Source: a virus. From it: a stretch of 23,864 nucleotides of DNA. The DNA lies in the IMG/VR virus record IMGVR_UViG_3300034061_005199, positions 1 to 23,864 of that record; one strand, given 5' to 3'. The notes beneath the pieces are model-generated. The model was not told the DNA's origin. It was given only the letters and a program-made list of their open reading frames with translations, and did no database searches. A program made the position numbers and the translations under genes. Of the stretch, positions 7,942 through 15,490 are shown one piece after another; within the stretch, counting starts at the first letter, position 1, and the number at the start of each line of letters is the position of its first letter.

Positions 7942-8116
7942 AAAATACTTAGAAGATAACATGGATATGATATTTGGTACTGAATGTATAAACGGTAGTT
8001 TTAGTGTAAATCTTCGTAAAAAATTAGAAAATAATGTAGTAGAAAAAGATGATAGAACATATTTATCTAATAAAGAAAAATATGGTAATATACAAGACTA
8101 CAAATTTGGTGAATGA
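7919..8116 (+). CDS. Small ORF between thyA fragment and homing endonuclease, doubtful
   Basis: A 65-residue frame that overlaps the thyA 5' fragment and the start of the GIY-YIG gene. It has no recognised domain. The part NLRKKLENNVVEKDDRT (8010-8059) resembles the N-terminus of thymidylate synthases (typically 'LL.dILENG..kdDRT'), so the frame may be a relic of another thyA 5' copy rather than a gene. An internal ATG at 7934 is another possible start. I would not rely on it as a protein. Confidence 0.3.
   Translation: MEQEKMDEKYLEDNMDMIFGTECINGSFSVNLRKKLENNVVEKDDRTYLSNKEKYGNIQDYKFGE
8059..8066 (+). promoter_or_regulatory. ATATTTAT box before the GIY-YIG endonuclease
   Basis: ACATATTTATCTAATAAAG lies 15 bases before the preferred ATG of the endonuclease, inside the doubtful 65-residue frame. 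It matches the box before the late genes. Free-standing homing endonuclease genes of T4 are known to have their own late promoters. Confidence 0.4.
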
Positions 8117-8825
8117 TAAAATCTATATCGGACAAGACAAAAACAATAACCCAAATTATTTAGGTTCTGGTAAAAAATTAAAAAGAGCTATTAAAAAATA
8201 CGGTAAAAATAATTTTTTAAAAGAGGTTATTGAAATTTGTGATAGTGAAGAGTTACTAAATGAAAGGGAGATTTTTTGGATATCTTATTATAAATCAACA
8301 GATAGAAAAACAGGTTATAACATAAGTGACGGTAGTAAAGAAGGTGATAGAAGATTAGGGTATAATTCTCTTATAAAAAAAGGTAGGTATAAAACTTGGT
8401 TAGAAAAATACGGTAAAGAGGAGGCTGATAGAAAACATCATGAATGGAAACAAAAAATATCCGATTATCAAAAAATAAAAATGTTAAATGGTTGGTCTCA
8501 CACTGAAGAGGTTAGAAAAAAAATCTCAGAAGCACAAAAAGGTAAAATTCTTACTCAAGAAACAAGAGATAAGATGAGAAAACCAAAACCAAATGGGTTT
8601 TCAGAAACCATATCAAAAATTAAAAAAGGTGTGCCTTTAGGACCTTCAAAAAGAAGAAAACCGGTTGACCAATTTGATTTAAAATGGAATTATATTAAAA
8701 CTTGGGAGAGTATAAGTAAAGTTGAACAAGAGTTGAGAATTTATAACATAAACGCGGTCTGTAAAGATAAACAAGATACTGCCGGTGGGTATAGATGGAA
8801 ATATAGTATAAAAGAAAATGAATAA
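8082..8825 (+). CDS. GIY-YIG homing endonuclease with NUMOD motifs
   Basis: A 247-residue nuclease. The GIY-YIG module is at the N-terminus: VIY (2-4), YIG (15-17), YLGSGKKLKRAIKKYG (26-41) and LNEREIFWI, whose second Glu (about 63) is the likely catalytic residue. Two NUMOD3-like DNA-binding repeats follow (EEVRKKISEAQKGK and ETRDKMRKPKPNG), then a C-terminal NUMOD1-like part (PVDQFDLKWNYIKTWESISK to AGGYRWKYS). The start at 8082 places the first motif right after Met; 8049 is a longer option without domain support. The stop overlaps the thyA start by 8 bases. It probably cleaves a thyA allele that lacks the insertion. Confidence 0.88.
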   Translation: MVIYKTTNLVNDKIYIGQDKNNNPNYLGSGKKLKRAIKKYGKNNFLKEVIEICDSEELLNEREIFWISYYKSTDRKTGYNISDGSKEGDRRLGYNSLIKKGRYKTWLEKYGKEEADRKHHEWKQKISDYQKIKMLNGWSHTEEVRKKISEAQKGKILTQETRDKMRKPKPNGFSETISKIKKGVPLGPSKRRKPVDQFDLKWNYIKTWESISKVEQELRIYNINAVCKDKQDTAGGYRWKYSIKENE

Positions 8826-10062
8826 ATTAGATTTAGATTACCAAAACCTATTAAGAGATATATTAGAGAATGGTACAAAAAAAGAAACTAGAAATGGTGG
8901 CACTATCTCAGTATTTGGAAGACAACTCCGACATGATTTTCGGGACGGATTTCCTCTACTCACCACCAAGCGAATGGCTTTTAAAGCGATTGTCACCGAG
9001 TTATTATGGTTTCTTAGAGGAGACACAAACATCAAATACTTAGTTGACAACAATTGTCATATTTGGGATGGTGATGCTTATAAGAACTTTGAAAAGAGAT
9101 ATTATAAAGAGATTTTTAATTATGAAACGGGTTCTCATAATAGATTAATGAGTTTAGATGAATTCATACTCAATATCAAAACAAATGATGAGTTTGCTAA
9201 TAAGTGGGGTGATTTAGGTCCAATTTATGGTAAGCAATGGAGAAGTTGGGAAGGTGTAATAAAAAAACAATTAACATCTATAAGCTATGAAATGAATTGG
9301 GGTAGTCTTGACCAAATCACAAACCTAATCAATGACCTTAAAACAAATCCAGACTCAAGACGATTAATGGTTAATGCTTGGAATGTAGGTGAATTAGACC
9401 AAATGGTACTTCCACCTTGTCATTATGGATTTCAAGTTTATACAAGAGAGTTGAGTTTAGAAGAGAGAAAACAAATCTTCGATGACAGAGGCTATGTTTG
9501 TGATTTATGGCCTTTTAATGGTGATTGGCACGGTGAGTATGATGGTTTTGGAATACCTAGTAGAGCAATCTCATTAATGTGGAATCAACGTTCAGTAGAT
9601 ACATTCTTAGGTTTACCATTCAACATTGCTTCTTATGGATTGTTATTAGAGATAATCGCTAAAGCAGTCAACATGATTCCTGATGAATTGATTGGTAATT
9701 TAGGTGATGTACATTTATATTCAAATCATGTTGAACAAGCTAAGGAACAGATTGGTAGAGATTATTCAGTTGGAGAAAGATTAGAATTTTTATCTGAAAA
9801 AAAACCTGACTTTAATCCTGAAACCGCTTTTGGTATTACAAAACACATTGATAGTTATTGTCATTATGTTATTGACGATTACAGTATTCCTAGAAGAACA
9901 AGGGAACCTTATCCACTACCTAAACTAAATATTAATTCAGGTAACGAAAATTGGCATCTATTAGATATTGATGATATTATAAATTCTTTAGATAATGAAC
10001 TAACTTTTAAATTAGAAAACTATCAATCACACCCTAAAATATCAGCACCTTTAAGTAATTAA
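8818..10062 (+). CDS. thyA: Thymidylate synthase (ThyA type)
   Basis: A 414-residue folate-dependent dUMP methylase making dTMP. Landmarks: GFPLLTTKRMAFKAI, ELLWFLRGDTNI, GDLGPIYGKQWRSW, DSRRLMVNAWNVGELDQM, catalytic Cys201 in LPPCHYGFQVY, RSVDTFLGLPFNIASY, GDVHLYSNHVEQA and the C-terminal HPKISAPLSN. It is much longer than E. coli ThyA (264) because of insertions before GDLGP (a place where Lactobacillus casei ThyA also has one), after Cys201 and before the C-terminus. The usual DRTGTGT phosphate loop near the N-terminus is changed to ETRNGGT, with one residue missing. Bases 8941-9000 are about 52% G+C by hand count against 30% for the next 60, which hints at mosaic origin. The gene follows a homing endonuclease. 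Confidence 0.95.
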   Translation: MNKLDLDYQNLLRDILENGTKKETRNGGTISVFGRQLRHDFRDGFPLLTTKRMAFKAIVTELLWFLRGDTNIKYLVDNNCHIWDGDAYKNFEKRYYKEIFNYETGSHNRLMSLDEFILNIKTNDEFANKWGDLGPIYGKQWRSWEGVIKKQLTSISYEMNWGSLDQITNLINDLKTNPDSRRLMVNAWNVGELDQMVLPPCHYGFQVYTRELSLEERKQIFDDRGYVCDLWPFNGDWHGEYDGFGIPSRAISLMWNQRSVDTFLGLPFNIASYGLLLEIIAKAVNMIPDELIGNLGDVHLYSNHVEQAKEQIGRDYSVGERLEFLSEKKPDFNPETAFGITKHIDSYCHYVIDDYSIPRRTREPYPLPKLNINSGNENWHLLDIDDIINSLDNELTFKLENYQSHPKISAPLSN

Positions 10063-10065
10063 ATT

Positions 10066-10386
10066 ATGTCAAAAAGAAGAGCAAAATACCAAAAAATAAT
10101 TAAAGAATGGAATGAAGCTACACCACAAGAAATATGGGAAGGCATCAGAGACAATTTTACTTTTGGTTTCATAGGTGCAACACTTGTTGTATTTATAGCA
10201 TTAAAAATAGATATAGCCGTTTTAGTTGGTTACTTATCTTATTACATGTTTATGGGTAAAATAGTAAACAGACCTAAATATGTAACTGATTTAGGACAAC
10301 TTATAGTATTCCCAGTACCATCCGCTTTAGGGGCATTTACTGGTTATAAACTATCATACGCTTTAATTCAACTTTTAACTTATTAA
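10066..10386 (+). CDS. Small membrane protein, unknown function
   Basis: A 106-residue protein with a basic, polar N-terminus (about 1-30) and two or three hydrophobic stretches (about 33-62 and 74-105: GFIGATLVVFIALKI, IAVLVGYLSYYMF, LIVFPVPSALGAFTGY). It starts three bases after the thyA stop. No family is recognised. A holin is one possibility given size, membrane segments and a lipoprotein three genes later, but nothing in the sequence proves it. Confidence 0.65.
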   Translation: MSKRRAKYQKIIKEWNEATPQEIWEGIRDNFTFGFIGATLVVFIALKIDIAVLVGYLSYYMFMGKIVNRPKYVTDLGQLIVFPVPSALGAFTGYKLSYALIQLLTY

Positions 10387-10397
10387 AAATATAAAAT

Positions 10398-10601
10398 ATG
10401 GAAAATAAAAAATACGAGGCTGGTTCAGTTAATACAGCTGAAATTAAAGAAACAATAAAATCAATTGAGGTATTAACTTCTCAGTATAAAAAAAGAAGAT
10501 TAAATACTGAAAACTACATTAAGTTAATACACGAAAATTTGTCTAACTTAACAAATCAAAGAAACTATAGGGAATATTTAAATAAAATCGGACAAAATTA
10601 A
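10398..10601 (+). CDS. Small hypothetical helical protein
   Basis: A 67-residue, Lys/Asn/Glu-rich protein that should be mostly helical (AEIKETIKSIEVLTSQYKKR and the following stretch). No signal peptide or membrane segment. It is spaced 11 bases from the membrane protein gene and 1 base from the next gene, so it belongs to the same transcription unit. Function unknown. Confidence 0.55.
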   Translation: MENKKYEAGSVNTAEIKETIKSIEVLTSQYKKRRLNTENYIKLIHENLSNLTNQRNYREYLNKIGQN

Positions 10602-10602
10602 T

Positions 10603-10839
10603 ATGTTCATACAAATTTTACCTGACGAATTAATAGAGGAGTTCAGAGCTCCTTGGAAACAACAATTGATTAAAAATCTACACATAGATTATGCGACTAA
10701 TGCGATACATGGTTGGTTTGAAGACAAAGAAGTTATTATTTTTAGATTTAAAGATTATGGTTGGGTTATGGATAATAGAAATTCTGGGTATAAAATATCA
10801 AATGGTGGTGCCGGAATTTTAATTTGTGTAAAAACTTAA
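10603..10839 (+). CDS. Small hypothetical protein
   Basis: A 78-residue protein, MFIQILPDELIEEFRAPWKQ..., mixed alpha/beta with aromatic residues (GWFEDKEVIIFRFKDYGWVM) and a glycine-rich end. No family is recognised. It starts one base after the preceding stop, consistent with an operon, and is followed directly by an ATATTTAT box. Confidence 0.55.
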   Translation: MFIQILPDELIEEFRAPWKQQLIKNLHIDYATNAIHGWFEDKEVIIFRFKDYGWVMDNRNSGYKISNGGAGILICVKT

Positions 10840-10847
10840 ATATTTAT
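10840..10847 (+). promoter_or_regulatory. ATATTTAT box just before the lipoprotein gene
   Basis: AAATATTTATAATTATG: the box ends four bases before the lipoprotein ATG. If it is a -10 type element the transcript would be leaderless or nearly so; it may also be a chance match in A+T-rich DNA. Confidence 0.3.
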
Positions 10848-10851
10848 AATT

Positions 10852-11103
10852 ATGAAAAAAATTTATTATCTAATCATATTTTTAGGGTTTTATAGTTGTA
10901 CACCTAAGTACAAAGAATTATTTGACCTAAAATATAAAGAACATGAGTCTTTGAAGAAAAAATACGAAAGTTTACATTACGAGTACATAACAATAAAAGA
11001 CGAAAAAGAATACTTAAGAGACCAATGTAGAGTTTTCTATATGGAAAAAGAAAACCTTAACTTTAAAATAGATTCTTTGAAAAAAGTTATATCAGGAAAA
11101 TAA
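10852..11103 (+). CDS. Small lipoprotein with coiled coil (possible outer spanin)
   Basis: An 83-residue protein with a lipoprotein signal: KK, a hydrophobic stretch (IYYLIIFLGFY) and a lipobox-like FYSC with Cys16. The mature part is Lys/Glu-rich and predicted to be a long coiled coil (KYKELFDLKYKEHESLKKKY and on). It would be anchored to a membrane facing the periplasm. Outer-membrane spanins of Gram-negative phages are small lipoproteins, and a possible holin gene is upstream, so a lysis role is plausible but not shown; no inner spanin is evident. Confidence 0.65.
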   Translation: MKKIYYLIIFLGFYSCTPKYKELFDLKYKEHESLKKKYESLHYEYITIKDEKEYLRDQCRVFYMEKENLNFKIDSLKKVISGK

Positions 11104-11179
11104 AAAAGATATTATTATATTTGAAAAAAATTGGTGATGCTCAAATAAGAATGATGTTACATTCTGGTTGGGGTAAGTT

Positions 11180-11512
11180 TTAAATTTGTTGATAAACTTT
11201 AACGTCATATATTGTTAAACAAGGTCTGTCATCAGCAGTAACTTCAGATTTTGTTTTATAAAAAAATACAGGACCTTCCGTATAGGCAATATATCGAAGG
11301 TCTTTTGTTTGCTCATCATAACCTAAAAATAAAACTTTAATATCTTCATATCCGTATTTAGTTAATATTTTTTTAACCAAATACTTTAAATCAGCACCAG
11401 TACATTCTATTGATTCTAACTTAGTTGCAATATCCTCAATATTAAAGTCGTTGATACGAGTTTCAATTAATTTCTTAAGTTGATGTTCTTTTAGTATGAT
11501 TTTTCTCTTCAT
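11180..11512 (-). CDS. Hypothetical 110-residue protein
   Basis: The start at 11512 gives MKRKIILKEHQLKKLIE, an amphipathic N-terminal helix of a kind often seen in small virion-region proteins of T4-like marine phages; a longer frame upstream to 11605 overlaps the HNH gene and looks non-coding. The rest is mixed alpha/beta with no recognised domain. It lies four bases after the HNH gene and is probably on the same minus-strand transcript. Confidence 0.6.
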   Translation of the reverse strand: MKRKIILKEHQLKKLIETRINDFNIEDIATKLESIECTGADLKYLVKKILTKYGYEDIKVLFLGYDEQTKDLRYIAYTEGPVFFYKTKSEVTADDRPCLTIYDVKVYQQI

Positions 11513-11516
11513 TTTA

Positions 11517-12113
11517 TTACAATAATCTGTTTCTTTTGATATTACGATTAACCTTACTACAAAGTGGCTGTAAATTTGTGTAATGAAATAATTGTAATAA
11601 CTCATCTTTAGTCTTTACCGAAGATAAGGGTGTGATATAATCTATATCCCAACCGTAATTTAACTCACCGTTATATAAACCGTAATTATCCCAAGACATC
11701 CAATCTTCAAATTTAGATTCTAAATGTCTTTTAAAATCTTCAAATGAACAACCTAAAATTTGATTTGCTTTTACTTGTGAAGTGTATTTTTTTCTTTTAA
11801 GACTTTGTTTAACCTGATTTTTTATTTTAATGGATAATTTAAACAAGGGATTATTTTTTCTTTTTAGTTTTTGATACTCTACACTATTTTTTACTATTTT
11901 TTCTTTATTACTTGAATAATACTTTTCCCAGTAATTTGAATTATTGTCCTTCCATAACTTATTATATTCAGTCAACTTATCTTTATTTATTTTTTTATAA
12001 GTTTTTTGGTAATTTTTTCTTTTTTCTTTATATTCAGGGTCATTTTTTTTACTAAGATAATGTTGTTTTCTTTTTTCTAAAATATCTTTTTTATTTCTTT
12101 CGTAGTAAGTCAT
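11517..12113 (-). CDS. HNH endonuclease, probably homing type, with altered active site
   Basis: A 198-residue protein. The first 100 residues are extremely Lys/Asn/Tyr-rich and repetitive in pattern (a basic DNA-contacting arm). A middle part, ILGCSFEDFKRHLESKF, and the C-terminal WDIDYITPLSSVKTKDELLQ, HYTNLQPLCSKVNRNIKR are typical of phage HNH nucleases ('WHIDHI.PLSS...LL.L.HYTNLQPL....N..K'). The usual catalytic DH is DY here (Tyr for His, codon TAT), so cutting may be impaired. It lies antiparallel to its flanks, upstream of the 110-residue gene, with an ATATTTAT box on its own strand. Confidence 0.78.
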   Translation of the reverse strand: MTYYERNKKDILEKRKQHYLSKKNDPEYKEKRKNYQKTYKKINKDKLTEYNKLWKDNNSNYWEKYYSSNKEKIVKNSVEYQKLKRKNNPLFKLSIKIKNQVKQSLKRKKYTSQVKANQILGCSFEDFKRHLESKFEDWMSWDNYGLYNGELNYGWDIDYITPLSSVKTKDELLQLFHYTNLQPLCSKVNRNIKRNRLL

Positions 12114-12141
12114 AAAATAATCTTCTTTTTCATTCTTTTTA

Positions 12142-12149
12142 ATAAATAT
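12142..12149 (-). promoter_or_regulatory. ATATTTAT box for the HNH gene (left half of a divergent dyad)
   Basis: The minus strand reads GATATTTATTAAAAAG, 28 bases before the HNH start. Together with the plus-strand box at 12155-12162 it makes a perfect 8-bp inverted repeat with a 5-base spacer (CTCGA). Confidence 0.45.
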
Positions 12150-12154
12150 CTCGA

Positions 12155-12162
12155 ATATTTAT
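12155..12162 (+). promoter_or_regulatory. ATATTTAT box for the nucleotidyltransferase gene (right half of the dyad)
   Basis: GAATATTTATAATG lies seven bases before the ATG of the nucleotidyltransferase. It mirrors the box at 12142-12149, so two divergent genes would be served from one 21-base palindrome. Confidence 0.45.
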
Positions 12163-12169
12163 AATGTAG

Positions 12170-12991
12170 ATGAAAAAGGCTACACAAATAAAAGAAATTA
12201 GTAAAGTTACTAAAAGTGATAGGTATGTAGATTTAACAGGTTTTAAAATGCAAGATGATTTAAATCCTAAAATTTGGGATAAAAATCAAAAATTACGTCC
12301 TGAAATTAGAAAAAACTTACTTAAAATTGCTGACGATTATATTGAAAGTTTAGAAATTGAAAATCTTGACATTGATGACGTTACTTTTACAGGTAGTTTA
12401 GCGAATTATAATTGGTCACAATACTCTGATGTTGATTTACACATTCTTATTGATTATAAGGAAATCCCTGTCGATGAGACCTTAGTTCAAGATTTTTTAA
12501 AATCTAAAAGTACGGCATGGAATCAAAATCATGATATAAAAATTTATGGTTATGATGTTGAACTTTACGTTCAGGATATATCAGAAGAACATGTTTCAAC
12601 TGGTGTTTATTCCATTTTAAAAAATGAATGGATAGTACAACCTGAAAAAAAAGTTATCACTGTTGATGATAAAAACGTAAGGCTAAAAGCTAATCGTATA
12701 ATGGATTCAATTGATGATTTATACGATGAAATGAAAAAATCAAAAAATTACGACGATGTTGTAATTAAATCAGATAAAATAAAAGATAAAATTAAAAAAA
12801 TGCGTCAAGCTGGTTTAGATGAGGCAGGTGAATTTTCAGTAGAAAACATGGTCTTTAAAGTATTAAGACGTAATGGTATGTTGGAAAGACTTTCTGATAT
12901 CAAAACTGTGGCTTACGATAAATCTGTTACGTTAGAAAATAACAGATATTTATATAAAAAAATATTAAAAAATGGCATGTCGTTGTTATAA
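12170..12991 (+). CDS. Nucleotidyltransferase-fold protein
   Basis: A 273-residue protein with the signature of the Pol-beta nucleotidyltransferase fold: TGSLANYNWSQYSDVDLHIL (about residues 74-93), that is GS (75-76) followed by the metal-binding D87-x-D89. A possible third acidic residue is in YDVELYVQD. The C-terminal half is Lys-rich and helical. Such proteins transfer nucleotides to proteins, RNA or small molecules; the target here is unknown. Similar genes recur in T4-like marine phages. Its last 20 bases overlap the start of the Cys-rich gene, and that gene's promoter-like box lies inside it. Confidence 0.75.
   Translation: MKKATQIKEISKVTKSDRYVDLTGFKMQDDLNPKIWDKNQKLRPEIRKNLLKIADDYIESLEIENLDIDDVTFTGSLANYNWSQYSDVDLHILIDYKEIPVDETLVQDFLKSKSTAWNQNHDIKIYGYDVELYVQDISEEHVSTGVYSILKNEWIVQPEKKVITVDDKNVRLKANRIMDSIDDLYDEMKKSKNYDDVVIKSDKIKDKIKKMRQAGLDEAGEFSVENMVFKVLRRNGMLERLSDIKTVAYDKSVTLENNRYLYKKILKNGMSLL
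12946..12953 (+). promoter_or_regulatory. ATATTTAT box for the Cys-rich genes
   Basis: AGATATTTATATAAAA lies 18 bases before the first Cys-rich ATG, within the coding end of the nucleotidyltransferase gene. Its flanks resemble the terminase box (GATATTTATATA). Confidence 0.45.
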
Positions 12992-13331
12992 AATAGTTCA
13001 AGGTGGCTCAGGAGCCTGTGACTTTGATTATATAGATTGTAATGGTGTTTCAGGTACAACTAGTTTTCTTGCTGAATCAACAAATTATATTTGTATTAGG
13101 TCGGTTACAAGTTCTACTTGTGATTCTTATACAGATAACGCACCTTGTTATAATGGTGTTTGTTTAACTGGTACAACTGACCAATTATTATACGGTTTAT
13201 TAAACACATTGGGACCTTGTCCTGATATCTGTGACGGAACAACCCCTGTTGGTGGTCCTGCTGGCATTGGCCTTGTTGATATTAAAACAGGTCGAGCTTT
13301 AAAACCTAACGGTGAATCTTACTTACCTTAA
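12972..13331 (+). CDS. Small cysteine-rich modular protein
   Basis: A 119-residue protein with ten Cys. One module (about 1-66: CRCYKI, DYIDCNG, YICIRS, APCYNGVC) matches the repeat unit of the next gene, and the C-terminal 50 residues (DQLLYGLLNTLGPCPDIC ... GGPAGIGLVDIKTG) match that protein's C-terminal tail. No signal peptide or membrane segment, so it is probably a virion or cytoplasmic protein. The next gene starts eight bases later. Being a one-module version of its neighbour suggests duplication and a shared partner or position. No known family is recognised. Confidence 0.8.
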   Translation: MACRCYKIVQGGSGACDFDYIDCNGVSGTTSFLAESTNYICIRSVTSSTCDSYTDNAPCYNGVCLTGTTDQLLYGLLNTLGPCPDICDGTTPVGGPAGIGLVDIKTGRALKPNGESYLP

Positions 13332-13339
13332 TTTAAAAT

Positions 13340-15490
13340 ATGGCCTGTAATCTCTATTCAGTTATACTACCACCCTCCAGTACTAATCAATACAACATTT
13401 TAGATTGTTCTGGTAATACACAATCAAAATTATATTTACCATTCGGTGGTGGTGAAATTAAATTTTGTGCTAACGAAATTGTAGAATTTACAGGAGCCAC
13501 ACCTTCTGTAACTTCAGGGGCTTGTCAAAGTAATTGTACATGTTTTACAACTAATTTATTAACAAATGAAAGTAATTTAACTAATTTAACTTATGTAGAT
13601 TGTAACAACAATTATTATGTTGATAAGGGACCTGCGTTTGCTCCTGATAAACAAATCTTAAATGCTCAACCAGGTGAATTTTTTGATTTTTGTGCTTTAT
13701 ATGTTTCTGTAAACACCAGAGGTTGGTCTGTTACTAATAATGGTGATTGTGAAACTGGTTGTACTTTTTGTCGATGTATAATTGTTAGTAATACAACCAG
13801 CGAACTGACCGAAAATTTTACTTATACTGATTGTAACGGTAGCCCAAATTTAGTCACACTTAATCCTAAAGAAACAATCACTTTTTGTGGGTTAGATACA
13901 GATATTACTGTTGCACAGTCTACCAACAATTTAGCGGTTAACTACGGTAATCAATGTGTTGATGATCCAGGTGCTGATTATCCTTTTAAATGCCCTTGTA
14001 AGTGTACAACATTTTCTAATGACACACAAGCGTATAATGATGATGTTTATTTACTTTATACTGACTGTGATAACAACACCAACACAATACAACCAAATAT
14101 AAGTACAAAATTTGAAACTATTACTTGTGTTCAAAATTTTGTGTCCATAATTCCTGGAATTCCGAATGATAGACCAGAACCAAATGCTTGGTCTGCAACA
14201 TATCAATCAGATTGTACAGATGGTTCGTGCCCTTGTTATTGTTATAGTATTTTCAACGATGGACCTGAATTTTCACTTGGTTATGTAGATTGTGGTGCAA
14301 CTGGAACAACAATTCATACTATATCAGGTTCTTCAAATACTTCTTTTTGTAGTCCTTCAATTATTACTCAACAAGACATAACTGAATTATCAACCAACAG
14401 CAAATTATACACAGGTAATACTTGTTCTAGTGGTAGTTGTGTTTGTAATTGTTATAGTTTGACAAATAATAATGGTTTTAGAACACAACCTAAATATATC
14501 GATTGTAACGGTAATTTACAAACTATATCATTAGAAGATGGGGAAACACAAAAAGTTTGTAGCATTGGTTTAAGTTATAGTGATACTGAAAATATAGATA
14601 TAATAAATGAAGGTCCTTGTATTGATGGTGAATGTCCATCCACACCAATAACTGGTGATTGTACTTGTTATTATGTTATATCAACAAATGGTCTTGAAAC
14701 TATAGATGTTTCAATAGTAGATTGTGACAATATTCCCAATGTTTTAACTTTAACAGAAGGTAAAGGTTTTTGTGCGAAAAGTTATATTTCAGCTAGTGAA
14801 GTGGGTAGTTTAATAGGTAGGAGTAATGGTTTATGTACAGGGGGTGAATGCCCTCAAAATGTTAATTGTTACAATATAGATGCTGGTGGAAGTTCAGATG
14901 TTCAAACATATTATATTGATCCCGAAGGAATTGTTAGTTTAATATCAGAACCTGGTCCCGTTAGTTTTTGTGCAAAAGTTGTTTTAACTGAATATGATAG
15001 TACGGGAAATCCTGTCGGTAATGAACTGGGTACTGTTACAAATACAGGTGATTGTATTTTTAACGAAACTGAAGGTCTTTATAACTGTCCGGCACCTTGT
15101 TATTGTCTTTATTCATTCAATTCTACGTTTGTTGATTACATTAACTGTAATTACGAATCTGTAACTTTATCTTTAAGTCCAGGATTTAATAAAATTTGTG
15201 CACAATCCGTGATTAGTTCTGATGGTACTTTTTTTGATAGTGGGTTACTTTGTGATAATAATAGATGTCCTAATTACTGTTGTAATTGTTATACTATTAC
15301 TAATTTAGGGTCAAGACCATTTATCGGTTTTACTTATTTAACATGTGATTTAACTATGTCAGAACCGTATGATATTCCGGCAAGTGAATCTTTAACAGTT
15401 TGTGCATTAAACGTACCTCCTGATGCTAATGGAGGGGCAGCCAGATATAGCGTGACTTTAAACGGACCTTGTTACAATGGACAATGTGTA
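13340..15490 (+). repeat. Ten tandem six-cysteine modules (protein-level repeat)
   Basis: The modules are diverged at the DNA level and are visible only in translation. The shared frame is CxC at the start, DC about 18-22 residues on, a single Cys after a further 16-30 residues, and a closing Cys pair usually spaced C-x(4)-C. Best-kept examples are modules 5, 6 and 7. Confidence 0.8.

Noticed and set aside
7933-8890. Group I intron interrupting thyA
   Set aside because: The downstream thyA has its own complete N-terminus and start codon, so splicing the upstream fragment to it would duplicate residues; no intron core was recognised by eye.
11116-11170. Plus-strand TATATTTG followed by a short frame ending ...RMMLHSGWGKF
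   Set aside because: The frame has no start codon with support and no downstream plus-strand gene for 1 kb; the box lacks a -33 element. It may be a gene remnant but cannot be supported.
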